Source: Devosia sp.
GTDB lineage: Bacteria; Pseudomonadota; Alphaproteobacteria; Rhizobiales; Devosiaceae
Direction of reading: 5' to 3'
Length of the DNA: 19,465 nucleotides
Assembly (NCBI GenBank): GCA_025352765.1
Contig: JANXSI010000081.1
Coordinates: 1 to 19,465 of the forward strand
The notes under the pieces were generated by a model that saw only the letters and a program-made list of their open reading frames with translations, was not told the DNA's origin and did no database searches. Every line of letters starts with the position of its first letter. Position 1 is the first letter of the stretch. The translations under genes and the position numbers were made by a program. Shown here one piece after another: positions 1 through 7,186 of this stretch.

Positions 1-208
1 CTTCGAGCGACTGGCAGAGCTGGTACTCGATGCCGCCGAGGTTAAAGAGCGCCACGCGGTTCTTCGACTTGGGATAGTCGGTGATCGCCGTATCGGCCGG
101 CACGTCGAGGAACTTCGCGTAGGTGCCGAGCGCCGCTTTCGCGTCGCGCACGGCGAACGCCATGTGCTTGATCGACTTGACGTTGGGATTGTCGGATTTG
201 ACGGACAT
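1..208 (-). CDS. VOC (glyoxalase-fold) family protein, N-terminal fragment
   Basis: About 69 residues of a protein running off the left edge. The fold pattern is vicinal-oxygen-chelate: KHMAFAVRDAKAAL with His15 at the usual first metal position, a helix reading TYAKFLDV, then KSKNRVALFNLGGIEYQL. This spacing resembles methylmalonyl-CoA epimerase and small glyoxalase-like lyases. Family members are divalent-metal enzymes acting on enolisable substrates. The segment aligning with the epimerase GxTEIELLEP reads GIEYQLCQSL, so Glu appears replaced by Gln there, but with half the protein missing this is only a note. The ATG shares its A with the TGA of the upstream aminotransferase (TGATG junction), so the gene is the third of a minus-strand operon. 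The substrate cannot be stated; context suggests amino-acid or 2-oxo-acid catabolism. Confidence 0.8.
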   Translation of the reverse strand, partial: MSVKSDNPNVKSIKHMAFAVRDAKAALGTYAKFLDVPADTAITDYPKSKNRVALFNLGGIEYQLCQSLE

Positions 209-1422
209 CACTTGGCTCCTGCGGCTGCCGGCATCTGCTGCCCGGCGCGAATGGTGGCAACGACGGCTTCGATCCGTCGCATGGCTTCGCGAATGCGCTC
301 GACCGGCTGGGTCAGCGACATGCGCACGAAATCGTCGGTGTGATCGCCATAGATCACGCCCGGGTACATCAGCACCCGACCCTCGGCGAGCAGCCGGGCG
401 CAGAACTCGGTGGCCGGCAGGCCGACCGCCGCGACATTGGCATAGACGTAGAACGCGCCCTGCGGCTCGGCATATGGAATCCCGATCTTGTCGAGCCCGG
501 CGCACAGCACCTTGCGCCGCTCGTCATAGGTGAGCCGCATCTCCTCGACCACCGATTGCGGCCCGGTCAGCGCCGCCAGCGCCGCATGCTGGCTGACCGA
601 GGCGGTCGAGATGGCGAAAGCATGGTTGACCTCGGCCATCGCCACCATCAGCTCGCGCGGTCCGGCGAAATAGCCGACGCGCCAGCCGGTCATCGCATAG
701 GTCTTGGAGAAGCCCGACAGCGTGATCGTCCGCTCGCGCATCCCCGGCAGCGCCGCCACCGGCTGGATGCGCTGGTTGCCATAGGTCAGCCGCGAGTAGA
801 TCTCGTCGGAGATGACGATCAGATCGTGCTCGATGGCGAGCTGGGCGATCTTTTCGACCTCGTCGGGCGCCGTCACCGTGCCCGTCGGATTGTTCGGGTT
901 GATCAGCACCAGCACCCTGGATCTGGGCGTGATGTGCGGCCGCACCATCTCGGCGGTCAGCGTGAAATTGGTGTCCATGGTCATGCGCACCGGCACCACC
1001 ACGGCGTCCGCCAGTTCCGCCGCCTGCGAGTAGGGGTTATAGCCCGGGCACGGCACCAGGATCTCGTCGCCCGGGTTGAGCAGCGACAGCGCGATGATGA
1101 ACATTGCCTGCTGGCCGCCCGGCGTCACCACGATCTCGTCGATCGCATAGTCGGCGCCGCCATATGCCTTGATGTTGTCGGCAATCGCCTGGCGCAGCGC
1201 CGGCAGCCCGAGCGGGTGGCCGTAATGCGTCTCGCCGCGGCCGAGCGCGTCCTGCCCGGCCTTGACGATATGGGCGGGCGTATCGAGGTCGGGATCGCCG
1301 CGCCCGAGCTTGATCACATCCTCGAGCCCCTCGGCGATGTTCGCCATGCGGGTGATGATGTGCTCGTCCTTGAGCTTGACCCGCGTCGCGAGGCGGTTGG
1401 CGTGGAGCGCGCTGGGGGTCAT
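208..1422 (-). CDS. Pyridoxal-phosphate aminotransferase, class I/II (aspartate/aromatic type)
   Basis: A 404-residue fold-type I aminotransferase, normal in length, expected to move an amino group between an amino acid and a 2-oxo acid in the cytosol. Visible motifs are GRGDPDLDTPAHI near residue 40, the NPNNPTGT loop at 175-182, SDEIYS at 205-210 and the PLP-binding SGFSKTYAMTGWRVGY with Lys240. It begins with an ATG one base after the stop of the M32 carboxypeptidase and ends in a TGATG overlap with the VOC gene, so it is the middle gene of the operon. A paralogue lies at 8422-9603 on the other strand, sharing the GRGDPD, TPAHIV and SKTYAMTGWRVGY blocks; by eye roughly half of the aligned residues match. 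The substrate is unknown. Class and activity are confident; assignment to aspartate, aromatic or another amino acid is not possible from sequence. Confidence 0.93.
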   Translation of the reverse strand: MTPSALHANRLATRVKLKDEHIITRMANIAEGLEDVIKLGRGDPDLDTPAHIVKAGQDALGRGETHYGHPLGLPALRQAIADNIKAYGGADYAIDEIVVTPGGQQAMFIIALSLLNPGDEILVPCPGYNPYSQAAELADAVVVPVRMTMDTNFTLTAEMVRPHITPRSRVLVLINPNNPTGTVTAPDEVEKIAQLAIEHDLIVISDEIYSRLTYGNQRIQPVAALPGMRERTITLSGFSKTYAMTGWRVGYFAGPRELMVAMAEVNHAFAISTASVSQHAALAALTGPQSVVEEMRLTYDERRKVLCAGLDKIGIPYAEPQGAFYVYANVAAVGLPATEFCARLLAEGRVLMYPGVIYGDHTDDFVRMSLTQPVERIREAMRRIEAVVATIRAGQQMPAAAGAK

Positions 1423-1423
1423 G

Positions 1424-2944
1424 TCACAGCCCGTAGAGTTCGGAATATTTGTGCGTCAGGTGCGCGATGTAGGGCTCGGGGTCGAGCGTACGTCCGGTGG
1501 CCCTCACCAGCAGCTCGTCGCGCGAATAGCGGCGGCCGTGCTGGTGCACGTTCTCGACCATGTAGGCGTGCAGCGGATCGTAGTTGCCGCTCGCGAGCCC
1601 CGCTGCGATCGTCGCGTCGGCGCTCGCCGCCGCGAACAGTTGCCCGGCCATCACGTTGCCGATGGTGTAGTTGCAGAAGGTGCCGATCTGGCCCGATGAC
1701 CAGTGCACGTCCTGCAGCACGCCATTGGCGTCGTTGGGCACGTCGAGCCCGAGATATTCCTTGATCTTGCCGTTCCACGCCTCGGGCAGATCCTTGACCT
1801 TGAGCGAGCCGTCGATCAGCGCCGCCTCGATGTCGGTGCGCAGCATGACGTGGAAGTCGTAGGTCAGCTCGTCCGCTTCGACGCGGATCAGGCCCGGCTG
1901 CACCCGGTTGATGCCGCGATAGAACTCCTCGACGCTGACATCGCCGAGCTGCTCGGGGTAGAACGCCTGGGCCTCGGCGAAATTCACCTCCCAGAACGCC
2001 CGCGCCCGGCCGACATGGTTTTCCCACAGTCGCGACTGCGATTCATGCGCGCCGAAGCTGACGCCGCCCACCGCATAAAGCCCGACGAGGTCGGTGGCGA
2101 ACGGCGTCCGCGTATAGGCCGGATCGACCCCCTGCTCGTAGACGCCGTGGCCGGCCTCGTGCAGCGCGCCGAACAGGCTCGCCGTCATCCAGGTCGGATT
2201 GAACCGCGTGGTGATGCGCACGTCGTTGCGGGTGAACGACACCTCGAACGGATGCAGGGTCGTGTCGAGCCGGCCGCGATTGAGATCGTAGCCGATCTTT
2301 TCGGCCATCTTCAGCGCGAACTGGTGCTGCTTGTCGACCGGGTAGGTGCGCTTGAGGAAATCGAGGCGCGGCTCGGGCTTTTGCGCAATCGCCTTGACCA
2401 GCGGCAGCAGCGCCTCGCGCAGCCGCGCAAACAGCGGCTTCAGCGTCGCGACCGTCTCGCCCGGCTCGAACCGGAACATCAGTGCATCATAGGGGTGCTC
2501 GGAATAGCCGATCGCCTCGGCCATCTCGCGATTGAGCGCCACGGTCTCCTCGAGGATCGGCACGAACTGGCTGAAATCGCTCTCGGCCCGCGCCTTGGCC
2601 CAGATCGCGTGACCGTTGGAGCCGAGCTCGGCGCGGCGCCGCGTCAGGTCGGCGGGGATCGCGAGGTGATAGTCGAGGGCGGCCCGCACCTGCTCGACCA
2701 TGACGCGCTCGACGGCGCCTGCGGGCTTACCCGCAACCTCGCTCTCGGCGGCGTCGAGCTGATGGCGAAGCTTGTCGGAAACGAGCAAATCGCGCGTCAT
2801 CACCGACAGCGTCGCGAGCTGCTTGCCGCGCGTCGCGTGCCCGCCATGCGGCATCATGGTGCGCGCATCCCAGTTCAGGATCGACTGCGTGTTGAGCAGG
2901 TCGTTGACCTGCCCGATCGTTTCCATCAATCCTGCGTAACTCAT
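1424..2944 (-). CDS. M32 family zinc carboxypeptidase (thermostable carboxypeptidase 1 type)
   Basis: About 506 residues, the usual M32 length. These enzymes release single C-terminal amino acids from peptides in the cytosol with one catalytic metal. All the known M32 signatures are present in order: HPF (231-233), DVRIT (241-245), the metal motif HEAGH (262-266), HESQSR (300-305, third ligand Glu301), IRVEAD (353-358) and GVLQDVHW (408-415). No signal peptide is present. I place the start at the ATG at 2944 because MSYAGLMETIGQ matches the family N-terminus. The frame could begin three codons upstream at GTG 2953; neither start has a good ribosome binding site. It is the first gene of the minus-strand operon, divergent from the DUF4438 operon across a shared control region. 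It probably trims imported peptides for the adjoining aminotransferase. Confidence 0.95.
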   Translation of the reverse strand: MSYAGLMETIGQVNDLLNTQSILNWDARTMMPHGGHATRGKQLATLSVMTRDLLVSDKLRHQLDAAESEVAGKPAGAVERVMVEQVRAALDYHLAIPADLTRRRAELGSNGHAIWAKARAESDFSQFVPILEETVALNREMAEAIGYSEHPYDALMFRFEPGETVATLKPLFARLREALLPLVKAIAQKPEPRLDFLKRTYPVDKQHQFALKMAEKIGYDLNRGRLDTTLHPFEVSFTRNDVRITTRFNPTWMTASLFGALHEAGHGVYEQGVDPAYTRTPFATDLVGLYAVGGVSFGAHESQSRLWENHVGRARAFWEVNFAEAQAFYPEQLGDVSVEEFYRGINRVQPGLIRVEADELTYDFHVMLRTDIEAALIDGSLKVKDLPEAWNGKIKEYLGLDVPNDANGVLQDVHWSSGQIGTFCNYTIGNVMAGQLFAAASADATIAAGLASGNYDPLHAYMVENVHQHGRRYSRDELLVRATGRTLDPEPYIAHLTHKYSELYGL

Positions 2945-2960
2945 TGATCCCACATCACTT

Positions 2961-2974
2961 GTCTAGTTATAGAC
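2961..2974. promoter_or_regulatory. Inverted repeat upstream of the M32 gene (possible operator)
   Basis: GTCTA-gtta-TAGAC is a 5-bp inverted repeat with a 4-nt spacer, 17 nt upstream of the M32 start. On the minus strand the spacer region reads TATAAC, which would serve as a -10 element for the M32 operon; no convincing -35 was found. A regulator bound here would block that operon. This is a short repeat and could be chance. Confidence 0.35.
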
Positions 2975-3053
2975 GGCGATTCTACTATTTCCGCCGGATC
3001 CGGTTGGAGGCCGCTTGACGGCGGCCCGTCACTATGTTTCGTTGTCGTCTATT

Positions 3054-3069
3054 AGATTGTCGACAATCT
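3054..3069. promoter_or_regulatory. Perfect 16-bp palindrome, putative GntR/FCD operator
   Basis: AGATTGTCGACAATCT equals its own reverse complement over all 16 bases. It is embedded in a wider, less regular inverted repeat (ATTAGAT at 3051-3057, ATCTAAT at 3074-3080). The core TTGTCGACAA has the GT-N-AC symmetry typical of sites bound by GntR-family FCD repressors. It lies in the divergent region about 82 nt before the DUF4438 start and about 110 nt before the M32 start. The GntR/FCD gene at 16277-16984 is the obvious candidate ligand-responsive repressor. The palindrome is directly seen; its binding partner is inferred. Confidence 0.6.
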
Positions 3070-3150
3070 GATGATCTAATACTGATGGGGCTTGCCGACG
3101 GTTGTCAAGCGACCTCGGCGAGGGGTCCGGAAGAAAGTGGAAATCGATCA

Positions 3151-4032
3151 ATGCTGAGCCTGCTCGACGGTCTGACCTCGAACGCCGACACGCTGGTGGC
3201 CATGGCGGTCTGCGGCTATGTCAGCCAGCCTTCTCTGCGTCCGGGGCACTACACGCATTACCCCGACGGCAAGGGCGTGATCCTGCCCGGCATGTTCGGC
3301 GTCGTCTACAACGCCAAGGTCGGCGACCGCGCCTTCGGCTGGGCCGGCGACCATGTCGAGCCGGGCGTCTCGATCGCCCATCCCGATGAAAAGAGCGACT
3401 TCGCCCTGCACTACCTGACGTGCATCGGCGACGAGGCGACGGTGATGACGGGCCTCGCCAAAGGTGCCACCGGCGTCGTCACCGGCGAGCACGCGCGCAT
3501 CCTCGTCGACTTCCCCGATGAGGTGAACGACCTGCTCAACATCGGCGACCAGATCCAGATCAAGGCGCTCGGGCGCGGTATCGCGCTCAACGAGTTCCCG
3601 CAGGTCGAGTTCAAGAAGACGAGCCCGAAGCTGCTCGAGGCGCTGCGCATCACCCGGCTGGGCAATGGCGCCCTCCACGTCCCGGTGGCGATGGAATTGC
3701 CGATCGAGATCATGGGCTCGGGTGCCGAGCTCAATTCCGAATTCGTCGACCAGGACCTGATGAGCGGCGACCGCAAGCTGATGGCCGATCTCGGCGTCGA
3801 CCAGATGCGGCTCGGCGACATCATCGGCATCCGCCATGCCGACCATCATTTCGGCCGCTCCTACCGCAAGGGCGCGGTGTCGATCGGCATCTGCATCCAC
3901 GGCGATTCGATCATGACCGGGCACGGCCCCGGCATCATGACGCTGATGACCTGCGCGGGCGGCGGCATCGAGTTCGATGTCGAGCCCGGCGCCAATATCT
4001 CCAACTACTTCCGCATCGGAGCCCTTAAATGA
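3151..4032 (+). CDS. DUF4438 family protein, copy 1
   Basis: A 293-residue soluble protein that I recognise as the DUF4438 family, whose biochemical role is, to my knowledge, unestablished. Key segments are GVVYNAKVGDRAFGWAGD (50-67), ATVMTG (96-101), IGDQIQI (131-137), RLGDIIGI (220-227) followed by HADHHFGRSY (229-238), and TGHGPGIM (256-263). The His/Asp-rich stretch at 229-233 could bind metal, but this is a guess. The frame is open from 3034, yet those codons run through the palindromic control region. ATG 3151 is preferred because it has AGTGGA about 10 nt upstream and aligns with the start of copy 2. The stop overlaps the next gene by 4 nt (ATGA). It is first in the long operon, and the tandem arrangement suggests the two copies form a complex. 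Confidence 0.85.
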   Translation: MLSLLDGLTSNADTLVAMAVCGYVSQPSLRPGHYTHYPDGKGVILPGMFGVVYNAKVGDRAFGWAGDHVEPGVSIAHPDEKSDFALHYLTCIGDEATVMTGLAKGATGVVTGEHARILVDFPDEVNDLLNIGDQIQIKALGRGIALNEFPQVEFKKTSPKLLEALRITRLGNGALHVPVAMELPIEIMGSGAELNSEFVDQDLMSGDRKLMADLGVDQMRLGDIIGIRHADHHFGRSYRKGAVSIGICIHGDSIMTGHGPGIMTLMTCAGGGIEFDVEPGANISNYFRIGALK

Positions 4033-4907
4033 CCGTCACCTTCAACGAGGCCGATCTGGTGGCCGTGTCGGTCGGCGGCGTCATCGCCCATCCGGGCTTC
4101 CCGGCGCTTCCGGCCGAGCCCTATCGCCTGGCCGCCGACGGCACGCCGTTCCTGCTGCCGGCCTGGGGCGGCATCGTCTACAACGTCTCGGTCGGCGACC
4201 GCGCCTTCGGCTGGGCCGCCGACTGCATCCATCCCGGAATTTCGATCCGCGGCACCGATGACCTCCGCAATCGCGGTCTCAACGTCTACGCCTGCGTCGG
4301 CAACACCGCGACCGTCATGACCGGCCAGGCGCAGGGCGCCAAGGGCGTCGTCACCGGCAAGTCCGGCCGCTTTTCCGAGCAGGTGATCGTTCACTTCCCG
4401 GTCGAGATCCGCAAGAAGATGGCCGTCGGCGACCAGATCGTCGTCCGCTCGGTCGGCACCGGCATGGCCATCGACGGCCACCCCGAGGTCAACTGCAAGG
4501 GCCTGTCGCCGGCGCTGTTCAAGGCCCTGCCCAAGCGCAGCGAGAATGGCGTTCTGAGGATCGGCGTCGTCGGCGTCCTCCCCGCCCATCTGGTCGGCGC
4601 CGGCGCCGGCCTCACCAGCGAAGGCGGCAGCCTCCACATGCAGTCGACCGACCGCGCAGCCCTCAAGGAGGCCGGGCTCGATGCGCTGCGGCTTGGCGAT
4701 CTCATCGCCATCGAGGACACCGACAGCCGCTACAATCACGGCTATCTGCGCGGCGCCCTCGCCATCGGCGTCGTCGGCCAGACCGACGGCCCGCGCGCCG
4801 GCTACGGTCCCGGCCTTACCGTCGTCCTGACCGCCCCCAAGGGGGAGCTGGGCTATTTCATCGACCCCGCGGCCAACCTCGCCGCGCTTCTGGCCCTGGA
4901 GGCCTGA
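4029..4907 (+). CDS. DUF4438 family protein, copy 2
   Basis: A 292-residue paralogue of the preceding gene, colinear along its whole length. Shared blocks include VGDRAFGW (55-62), ATVMTGQAQGAKGVVTG (94-110), VGDQI (133-137), LSPALFKAL (159-167) and RLGDLIAI (221-228). It diverges at one place that matters: where copy 1 reads HADHHFGRSY, this one reads EDTDSRYNHGY (229-239), losing the double His. It starts inside the ATGA stop overlap of copy 1, which implies translational coupling and near-equal amounts of the two proteins. No signal peptide or membrane segment is present. Function is unknown. Possible readings are a heteromeric enzyme with one catalytic and one structural subunit, or two paralogues with different substrates. 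Confidence 0.83.
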   Translation: MTVTFNEADLVAVSVGGVIAHPGFPALPAEPYRLAADGTPFLLPAWGGIVYNVSVGDRAFGWAADCIHPGISIRGTDDLRNRGLNVYACVGNTATVMTGQAQGAKGVVTGKSGRFSEQVIVHFPVEIRKKMAVGDQIVVRSVGTGMAIDGHPEVNCKGLSPALFKALPKRSENGVLRIGVVGVLPAHLVGAGAGLTSEGGSLHMQSTDRAALKEAGLDALRLGDLIAIEDTDSRYNHGYLRGALAIGVVGQTDGPRAGYGPGLTVVLTAPKGELGYFIDPAANLAALLALEA

Positions 4908-4908
4908 C

Positions 4909-5991
4909 GTGCCCATCACTCTGACCAGCGTCGACAAGTCCAGCCTCGAAGCCTTCATGACGCAAGGGTTCGAGGCCCTCGGTCTCACCGCCGGCGATTC
5001 GAAGATCTTTGCCGATGCGCTGATCTTTTCCGAGCTGCGCTTCCACCCCGGCCACGGCCAGGGGGTCAAGCGCATCCGCCGCTACCAGCAGCGCATCGGC
5101 GACAAGCTGGTCGATCCGCGCGCCCCCTGGGAGATCGTCAAGCAAAGCCCGGCCCTCGCCCTGGTCGATGCCCATAACGGCATCGGTACCGTGGCGGCCG
5201 CCAAGGCCATGACGCTCGCCATCGAGAAAGCCAAGGTCAGCGGCATCGGCCAGGTGATCGTCCGCAACTCGACCCATTACGGCTCGTCCGCCGTCCACGC
5301 CTGCCAGGCGATGGAAGCGGGCTGCATCGGCATCGCCTATACCAATGCCGGCCCGGAAATGGCACCCTGGGGGGCCCGCGAGGGCGCCACCGGCACCAAT
5401 CCCTGGGGCATCGCCGCGCCGACCAATCTGGGCTTTCCCGCCGTCATGGATTTCGCCCTCACCACCGCCGGCAAGGGCATGATGCTGTGGCACTCGCGCG
5501 AGGGCAAGAAGATGCCGCTCGACTGGGCCCTCACCCCCGACGGGGAGGTCACCGACGATCCCGATGCCGCCATGCAGGGGCCGCTTCTCGCCATCGGCGA
5601 GTACAAGGGCTACGGCCTTGCCTTCATGACCGACGTCCTCACCGGCGTCATCGGCGGTGGCGGCTTCGGTCTTACCCCTTACGCCAACCAGGCCAAGCTC
5701 GACGTCTCCCACAGCCTCACCGCAATCGACATCGAATGGTTCATGCCGGTCGACCAGTTCAAGGAGCGGATGGGCGAGTTCTCCGCCATGATGAAATCGC
5801 GGAAAACCCGACCGGGCTTTTCCGAGATCCTCATCCCCGGCGAGCAGGAAACCCGCCGCGCCAAGAAGAAATCCGCCGCCGGCGTTCCGCTCGACGACGA
5901 AGTGCTCGCCGACCTCGTCGTCCTCGGCCAGGAACTCGGCCTCAAGGCAGAGCTCACCGTCCTCGGCCCCTATGGCGAGGACAGGTTGTGA
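4909..5991 (+). CDS. Ldh-family NAD(P)-dependent oxidoreductase (malate/L-lactate dehydrogenase type)
   Basis: A 360-residue member of the Ldh_2 fold family, which contains malate and L-sulfolactate dehydrogenases, ureidoglycolate dehydrogenase (AllD) and delta1-pyrroline/piperideine-2-carboxylate reductase. Family blocks are LRFHPGHGQGVKR (43-55), RNSTHYGSS (119-127) with the probable catalytic His123, GTNPWGIAAPT (162-172), and the glycine-rich GEYKGYGLAFM (230-240). The start is GTG 4909, one base after the previous stop, with GGAG about 9 nt upstream inside the end of copy 2. Its stop overlaps the next GTG (GTGA). In this operon it could reduce or oxidise a 2-oxo/2-hydroxy acid made by the aminotransferase, or reduce a cyclic imino acid. 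The family is confident; the exact substrate is not. Confidence 0.92.
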   Translation: MPITLTSVDKSSLEAFMTQGFEALGLTAGDSKIFADALIFSELRFHPGHGQGVKRIRRYQQRIGDKLVDPRAPWEIVKQSPALALVDAHNGIGTVAAAKAMTLAIEKAKVSGIGQVIVRNSTHYGSSAVHACQAMEAGCIGIAYTNAGPEMAPWGAREGATGTNPWGIAAPTNLGFPAVMDFALTTAGKGMMLWHSREGKKMPLDWALTPDGEVTDDPDAAMQGPLLAIGEYKGYGLAFMTDVLTGVIGGGGFGLTPYANQAKLDVSHSLTAIDIEWFMPVDQFKERMGEFSAMMKSRKTRPGFSEILIPGEQETRRAKKKSAAGVPLDDEVLADLVVLGQELGLKAELTVLGPYGEDRL

Positions 5992-7169
5992 CCACTGGGG
6001 CGACCACGCCGAACGCTGTCCGCCCGCTCGGCGCCGACTTCCGGCGCGCCGTGCGTGCGGCCCTGCGCGACAGCGCCGAAGCGCGCGGCCTCGACGGCGT
6101 GCTTCTCTTGTCGCCCGCCAATGTGTTCTACGCCTCGGGCTTCCACTTCTCCGTCAACGAACGGCCGATCGGGCTCTACATCCCCCGCGTCGGCGAGCCA
6201 AAGCTCTTCATCCCCCTGCTCGAGCTCGAAAATGCCGAGCCGGTCGAGGGCGTCGAGCTCGGCGTCTACGAGGAGTTCCCCGGCCTCATCCATCCCGTCC
6301 TCTGGATGGTCGGCCTTACCCGCGCCCGTCGCATCGCCGTCGACAGCCTCGAGGCGCAATTGCTGGCGCCGCTCGAGGCCATGCTCGACGAGCTGCGGCT
6401 CGAGGATCTCGCGGCGCCGCTGCGCTACATCAAGACCGCCGAGGAACTCGAGCTGACGCGCCTCGCCGCGGGCTATGCCGATCTCTGCCTCGAGCGTCTT
6501 CTCTCCGAAGCGGGCAATATCATCGCCCAGGGCGGCAGTGAACTCGATCTCCTCGCCGACAGCACCGGCTTTGCCCTCGCCGCGCTGAAGCGCGACCACG
6601 GCGCGGCCTTCGCCGGCACCAAGCTCGGCATCACTGCGTCCGTCCACAGCGGCCCGCGCGCCGCCCTGCCGCACGGTTCGACCAGCCACCGCGTCCCGCA
6701 GCCCGGCGACACGCTGATCTCCGGTATCGGCTGCAGCCTCGGCGGCTATCACGCCGAGAGCGGCGTCACCCTCGTCGTCGGTGACCTGAGCGCCGAGCAG
6801 CGCCGCGTGATGGAGGCGATGGCCGGCTGCAACGACGCTGGCGTTGCCGCGCTCAAACCCGGCGCCCGCTGCGAGGACGTCAACATCGCCGCGCTCGCGG
6901 CGCTCACCGCCGCCGGCCTCGGCGAGACCATCCGCCACCGCATCGGCCACGGCATGGGTATCGAGGGCCACGAGGCGCCCTGGCTCGCCCCGGGCGACCG
7001 CACCGAAATCCGGCCCAACATGGTGTTTTCCAACGAGCCCGGCGTCTATCGTCCCGGCCGCGACGGCTACCGCACCATCAACACCATGCTGGTCCATGCC
7101 GACCACGTCGAAATCCCGAGCCGGTTCCTTCAGAACCATCCCATCGACCAGCGCATCGTCGCGCTCTAG
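5988..7169 (+). CDS. M24 (pita-bread fold) protein, Xaa-Pro peptidase/creatinase-like, with altered metal ligands
   Basis: A 393-residue protein with a creatinase-type N-terminal domain (about 1-150; SPANVFYASGFHF at 42-54) and a C-terminal pita-bread domain. It retains PHG at 228-230, GHGMGIEGHE (320-329, His321) and NEPGVY (349-354, Glu350). Against the five M24 metal ligands (Asp, Asp, His, Glu, Glu), the first Asp aligns with Gly246 in ISGIG, the second with Glu257 in GYHAESG, and the last Glu with Ile364 in GYRTINT. Dinuclear metal binding therefore looks impaired. Non-peptidase M24 relatives such as creatinase and ectoine hydrolase cut C-N bonds in small molecules, so this may be a C-N hydrolase rather than a dipeptidase. 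The GTG start lies in a GTGA overlap with GAGGA about 6 nt upstream. The frame stays open back to 5487 over the previous gene, but that part is shadow. Confidence 0.9.
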   Translation: MTTGATTPNAVRPLGADFRRAVRAALRDSAEARGLDGVLLLSPANVFYASGFHFSVNERPIGLYIPRVGEPKLFIPLLELENAEPVEGVELGVYEEFPGLIHPVLWMVGLTRARRIAVDSLEAQLLAPLEAMLDELRLEDLAAPLRYIKTAEELELTRLAAGYADLCLERLLSEAGNIIAQGGSELDLLADSTGFALAALKRDHGAAFAGTKLGITASVHSGPRAALPHGSTSHRVPQPGDTLISGIGCSLGGYHAESGVTLVVGDLSAEQRRVMEAMAGCNDAGVAALKPGARCEDVNIAALAALTAAGLGETIRHRIGHGMGIEGHEAPWLAPGDRTEIRPNMVFSNEPGVYRPGRDGYRTINTMLVHADHVEIPSRFLQNHPIDQRIVAL

Positions 7170-7186
7170 CCCCGAGTATTGAGACC

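Noticed and set aside
340..1764. Long plus-strand open frame (474 codons) opposite the aminotransferase and M32 genes
   Set aside because: It is Arg/His-rich, has no family motif and is antisense to two genes with complete catalytic motifs. Such frames are expected in GC-rich DNA.
3015..3038. TTGACG with TATGTT as the promoter of the DUF4438 operon
   Set aside because: The spacer is only 12 nt, too short for sigma-70. No better pair was found, so no promoter is claimed.
3034..3150. 39-residue N-terminal extension of DUF4438 copy 1
   Set aside because: It runs through the palindromic control region, has no counterpart in copy 2, and ATG 3151 has its own ribosome site.
5487..5987. Upstream extension of the M24 frame
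   Set aside because: It overlaps the conserved C-terminal third of the Ldh-family gene and encodes Arg/His-rich sequence. The GTG at 5988 has a ribosome site and a coupled stop.
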